Positions 61,801 through 64,000 of a stretch of DNA of 64,000 bases are shown here, piece by piece (position 1 is the stretch's first letter; each line of letters starts with the position of its first letter). Both the position numbers and the translations under genes were made by a program. Source of the stretch: Saprospiraceae bacterium (GTDB lineage: Bacteria; Bacteroidota; Bacteroidia; Chitinophagales; Saprospiraceae); contig JAHCHX010000002.1 in assembly GCA_026129545.1 (NCBI GenBank), forward strand, positions 558,001 to 622,000, written 5' to 3'. Under the pieces are notes generated by a model. That model had not been told where the DNA came from and did not search any database. It was given only the letters and a program-made list of their open reading frames with translations.

Positions 61801-61846
61801 TCAACGTTAGAGTTAAAAAGAACAAAAACAAAGAACCTTTATCCAT
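58772..61846 (-). CDS. TPR-CHAT protein (caspase-like protease domain)
   Basis: 1024 residues. A signal-like N-terminus (LFLFFLTLTLNAQS) is followed by about ten 42-residue TPRs (for example LEAQPMAESARDLALERFGEQ) and a helical bridge to residue ~700. The C-terminal CHAT domain has the catalytic His (VLHISTHGYF) and Cys (FLSACHTGLGDIEGDEG). CHAT proteins cleave protein partners in eukaryote-like death or defence systems. Next to, and convergent with, the sigma/TPR pair. Confidence 0.9.
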   Translation of the reverse strand: MDKGSLFLFFLTLTLNAQSQISRIQDSLEIIKLIQGSDDLRRKGNYLEAQPMAESARDLALERFGEQDPLFAYSLHNLGTIFLSRGLHKEAEVALTKALQIRKEKLGQQHTDYGKTLNNLAVLYEAMSRYSEAERLLLEALSIKEASGRKDSLDYSSPLGNLGGLYLKMGRYSESEKYYRECLTLREKLMDKNPLPRAGALLGLANVHLKTGRYRAAEKWFLEVRDTVENRMGKNGELYFKSVGGLAVLYWETGRYEEAEPLLHESLQLIKQYDKNGTDYAIGLNNAGLFYAAIGQFDKAEAFYLQALDSSERIWGKTSYEYARVLDNLGSMYYATYQGDEKAEQYFLQAKETTEEVFGKKHPEYARITGNLALLYVRMEVRRQRSEELYLEILQIYKSIGSEETLANASALHNLALLYYMTGRLEEAQQLLFQAIDIKKKIVGTKQGHYLRSLSNLADIYVQMGDWSTAIYTALSANEIHKDLMLQGANYLSEREMTQWMNVFEERTERWHSYAWRYDDDALTAMIYDNALFYKGFLLEAAMRFHKNAKRADGDAKSHYEEWKECHRKLAAEYAKPFAQQGNVKELEAKANQLEKQLVRTMKDFDKELRQVSWQEVQAKLKPDEAAVEFIRFRLNYPRPTDTVLYAALVLLPGDKSPRYVKLFDESHLKKIVQSNVDSNGLSINSLYSFAPNGSNLYELIWRPLEPMLSRAKRIYYAPAGGLHRIAFSAIPIDSTHTRYLGDSFVLIQVGSTRQLTVSTSTMFDAKLKTAAVFGGIDYNTDIVSTNRGTNKKGKWGALEESKQEAERVAQLLGLKQYKVALYTGDAATEAALKQLGNQSPAPAVLHISTHGYFFPGQQGEAAYFHERGFLSGEYGERQLAFGVSEHPLIRSGLIFAGANHAWDDGYIPSPGKEDGTMTAYEISQLDLKETEFVFLSACHTGLGDIEGDEGVQGLQRAFKIAGARHILVSLWETDDEASKELMDIFYRKILQNTDIHFALQSAQREIRVKYPNPYFWGSFVLME

Positions 61847-62006
61847 GACTATCCATTTTTGACAGCAATTAAAACGGTCCTTCGAGACTTAATGTGGACA
61901 ACCACAACACACGTCTGCCATCCCTCAAGGACAGACATCTGCACACCCAAAACCACACATCATTGCTTCGCCAAGCCATTCATAAACTAACCGCACCCAA
62001 CCTCCC

Positions 62007-62510
62007 ATGACATCCACCGTCTCCATCTCCACCATTTACGAATGCTCTATTGAAAGAGCCTTCAAAACACCCATGTTGTGCGACGTGTCAAAGGTACACA
62101 CTGGTTACGGTATCATGCCAAAAGTGACGCACTGCACCGATGACGAGCATTGGGGAAAACCGGGCCACACCAAAAAGGTATTTGTGGCCGCCTCGCCCAC
62201 CCAAAAAGGCGGCTGGGCCTCTATTGACAAAGTATTGGAACGTATAGAAAACCATTACTGGAAAATCGAGGTCAGCGATTTTCAATCGTGGATGCTGGGT
62301 TTTTCGAAGTTCGTTGGCGAATGGGAAACGACCGAGCTCGAGCCAAACAAAGTCTTGGTGAAGTACACCTACACCCTACACTCCGACATCCCTCTATTGT
62401 ATCCAATCAATTGGCTGTTCGCCAAGACCTTCTGGAAAATTTACATGAAACGGGTGCTGGAAAACGTGCGAACGCTTGCCTACAACGACGAGCCTTATCG
62501 GCATGCGTAG
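62007..62510 (+). CDS. SRPBCC (START-like) family protein
   Basis: 167 residues. Helix-grip fold pattern: SISTIYECSIERAFKTPM start, a ligand-cavity core (KVFVAASPTQKGGWASIDKVLERIENHYW) and a long C-terminal helix (LFAKTFWKIYMKRVLENVRTL). Binds a hydrophobic ligand; no enzymatic signature. Confidence 0.75.
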   Translation: MTSTVSISTIYECSIERAFKTPMLCDVSKVHTGYGIMPKVTHCTDDEHWGKPGHTKKVFVAASPTQKGGWASIDKVLERIENHYWKIEVSDFQSWMLGFSKFVGEWETTELEPNKVLVKYTYTLHSDIPLLYPINWLFAKTFWKIYMKRVLENVRTLAYNDEPYRHA

Positions 62511-62596
62511 CACTGCTGGTTGCGTCAGCGCCCCCCAGCATTTTCAAAAAACATCCATGTGTCCAACAGACATGGTGCTTGACGAGCACAACGCTA

Positions 62597-63535
62597 TCAC
62601 TGTTTCACCAACTCCACCCTCCTATTCTTGGCCTTGCCCGCCTCGGTGTCGTTGGCTGCCACAGGGCATAGGTACGACACGCCTTTGGCCGACAGTCGGT
62701 TGGCCGCGATGCCGTGCTTTTGAGTCAGTTCGTTCACGACGGTCTGGGCGCGTTGTTGAGAAAGTTGCTGATTGAAGTCGAAACCGCCGTCGCTGTCGGT
62801 GTGGCCCACCACAAAAACTTTCAAGTCGCCTCGCTCTTTCAGGAATTTGGCAACGGCATCGAGCGCCGGCTTGGATTCGGGCTTCAGCACTGCCTTGCCG
62901 CTCTCAAAATAAATTTGTTCGATGACGGCTTTGCCCGTTTTTTCAAAATCGCTCTTGATTTGCGCCGGGCTGACGGTCACCTGCTCGGCCTTCATCGCTT
63001 GGGCTTCCACCACTTCCAGTCGGATGACTGGCCCGTCGTGGGTTTGCACGGTGTAGATGGCGACGAATTGAGTGCCAGTGGCATCGTTGTGTCGCATGGC
63101 CAAGTAGCGTTGCTGGTTGGTGAAGGTGCGGATGTGAGGCAGGTTGTCGTTGGGATAGTTGTAGCCAAAGCCATCGCCACAGGCATCGAGCTCGCATTGG
63201 AAAAGCGACTCGAAGCCTGCTTTTTGAAGGGCTTGCTGGTAATTACGATAAATTTCGAGGCAACTGACGGTGCTGGGTGTTTGATACACGATTCGGGTCA
63301 CTTTGCCTTCCAGTTCTTGTTTTTTGGCGGCATCCTCGCTGCCTCTTTGTATCGGCCCCAATCGCAAAGTGTAGGTGTCAAAGTTTTTGAGTTCGTAGAA
63401 TCGGATAAACGCATCCTTGAAACGCGACACAAGTGGGTGGTCGCTGCTGTTGGGAATGTCTTTGCCTTGGGCGTGAAGCAAACATGGGTATGCAAGAGAC
63501 GCAAGGAGCAGGACAATGGAAAATTGTTTTTTCAT
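62597..63535 (-). CDS. OmpA-family outer-membrane protein with DUF4892-like domain
   Basis: 312 residues with a signal peptide (MKKQFSIVLLLASLAYPCLLHA split). A DUF4892-like middle (TYTLRLGPIQRGSED, KVTRIVYQTP) and a C-terminal OmpA domain (IYFESGKAVLKPESKPAL, VVGHTDSDGGFDFNQQLSQQRA split) that binds peptidoglycan. Confidence 0.88.
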   Translation of the reverse strand: MKKQFSIVLLLASLAYPCLLHAQGKDIPNSSDHPLVSRFKDAFIRFYELKNFDTYTLRLGPIQRGSEDAAKKQELEGKVTRIVYQTPSTVSCLEIYRNYQQALQKAGFESLFQCELDACGDGFGYNYPNDNLPHIRTFTNQQRYLAMRHNDATGTQFVAIYTVQTHDGPVIRLEVVEAQAMKAEQVTVSPAQIKSDFEKTGKAVIEQIYFESGKAVLKPESKPALDAVAKFLKERGDLKVFVVGHTDSDGGFDFNQQLSQQRAQTVVNELTQKHGIAANRLSAKGVSYLCPVAANDTEAGKAKNRRVELVKQ

Positions 63536-63767
63536 AGATGGTAGCTGTTGAATCGGTTGTTAAAATCGAATCGAAGGTAAGAGTGTACGTACCGTGAACG
63601 AGTAAGGCCTCAGCAAAATTTATGATAACTTAATCGTAAAAAACTTAGCGCATCCACGCCTAAAAATACTTCGCATCTTCGCCCCCATTCCAAAACCATT
63701 CAGCATCCCCTCCAATCGCTCCGACCAGAGACGAAAACAGTTAAGCAAGCAATTTCCAACTTCCAGT

Positions 63768-64000
63768 ATGCTCCTCCTCGGCTTCGACATCGGCTCATCC
63801 TCCATCAAAGCGGCACTCGTGGACGCAGCCACCGGCAAAACCCTCGGCACCGCCCATCACCCCGACCGCGAAATGGACATTACCGCTCCCCAACCCGACT
63901 GGGCTGAGCAAGCCCCCGCCGACTGGTGGGAGGCCACCTGCGCCGCCACTCGAAAATTGCTGGAAAAAACCCGTGCCGCTCCAGCGGACATCGCCGCTAT
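63768..64000 (+). CDS. xylB: FGGY-family sugar kinase (xylulokinase-like), 3' partial
   Basis: The ATG at 63768 opens MLLLGFDIGSSSIKAALVD, the FGGY ATP-binding start, then QPDWAEQAPADWWEA, the block that marks xylulokinases. No stop before the window ends. Confidence 0.75.
   Translation, partial: MLLLGFDIGSSSIKAALVDAATGKTLGTAHHPDREMDITAPQPDWAEQAPADWWEATCAATRKLLEKTRAAPADIAA

Noticed and set aside
1..64000. rRNA operon
   Set aside because: No stretch resembling 16S, 23S or 5S sequence was noticed; the tRNA cluster is not part of an rRNA operon.

Overview
The window reads as the chromosome of a Bacteroidota bacterium, most likely Saprospiria-like. It has about 50% GC, type IX secretion sorting domains of both type A and type B, a TonB receptor next to a PorV/PorQ-like barrel, and several TAnnTTTG-type promoters (TACTTTTG at 13973, TAACTTTG at 41222). 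No rRNA and no CRISPR array were seen.

Layout. 0-5.1 kb: the 3' part of a giant secreted PhoX-like protein with 576-bp tandem repeats, then a secreted leucine-rich-repeat protein. 5.1-5.6 kb: two short inverted-repeat (MITE-like) elements. 5.6-13.6 kb: housekeeping and transport genes (thiolase, Kup, SlyD-like FKBP, ATP-grasp, MATE, methyltransferase, small secreted protein). 14-17.5 kb: a type-B-sorted beta-propeller protein, a lone Cas6 and a lipoprotein. 17.5-24.9 kb, minus strand: macro domain, GtrA, crotonase, PlsB-like acyltransferase, EngB, haloperoxidase-like lipoprotein and an AAA/DUF4143 ATPase.

25.0-30.0 kb holds the most unusual locus: a TROVE/Ro60 gene preceded, on the same strand and 43 nt upstream, by an array of 21 tRNA or tRNA-like genes. 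Eighteen amino-acid identities are represented. Ser and Tyr are absent, and the one Leu anticodon sits on a short-variable-arm body. Two members (Asn-GTT and a Val-like AAC) have their 3' half placed before their 5' half, with perfect acceptor complementarity between the halves: they are circularly permuted genes. Several others have bulged or mismatched acceptor stems. A leader motif recurs five times, the spacers are long hairpins made of short repeated words, and a hairpin-dense tract sits at the head of the array. I infer a single unit in which Ro60 and the tRNA-like RNAs work together in RNA handling, repair or decoy.

30-46.8 kb: small lipoprotein, D-2-hydroxyacid dehydrogenase, a TonB receptor / giant secreted protein / PorV-like triad, greA with a hairpin-rich leader, a HIT protein, a GH113-like lipoprotein, HemJ, a small barrel and ComM. 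46.9-57.1 kb, minus strand: a tightly packed ten-gene run with a MotA/ExbB-type channel, two ExbD/MotB-like one-pass proteins, a J-like tail-anchored protein, two large secreted proteins of no recognised family, a DnaJ-type zinc-finger lipoprotein, a coiled-coil lipoprotein, a DUF5675 protein and a polytopic membrane protein. This looks like an undescribed ion-motive-force-driven envelope machine. It is flanked by a divergent sigma factor / membrane TPR pair and a large TPR-CHAT protease-like protein. 62-64 kb: SRPBCC protein, OmpA-family protein and the start of a xylulokinase.
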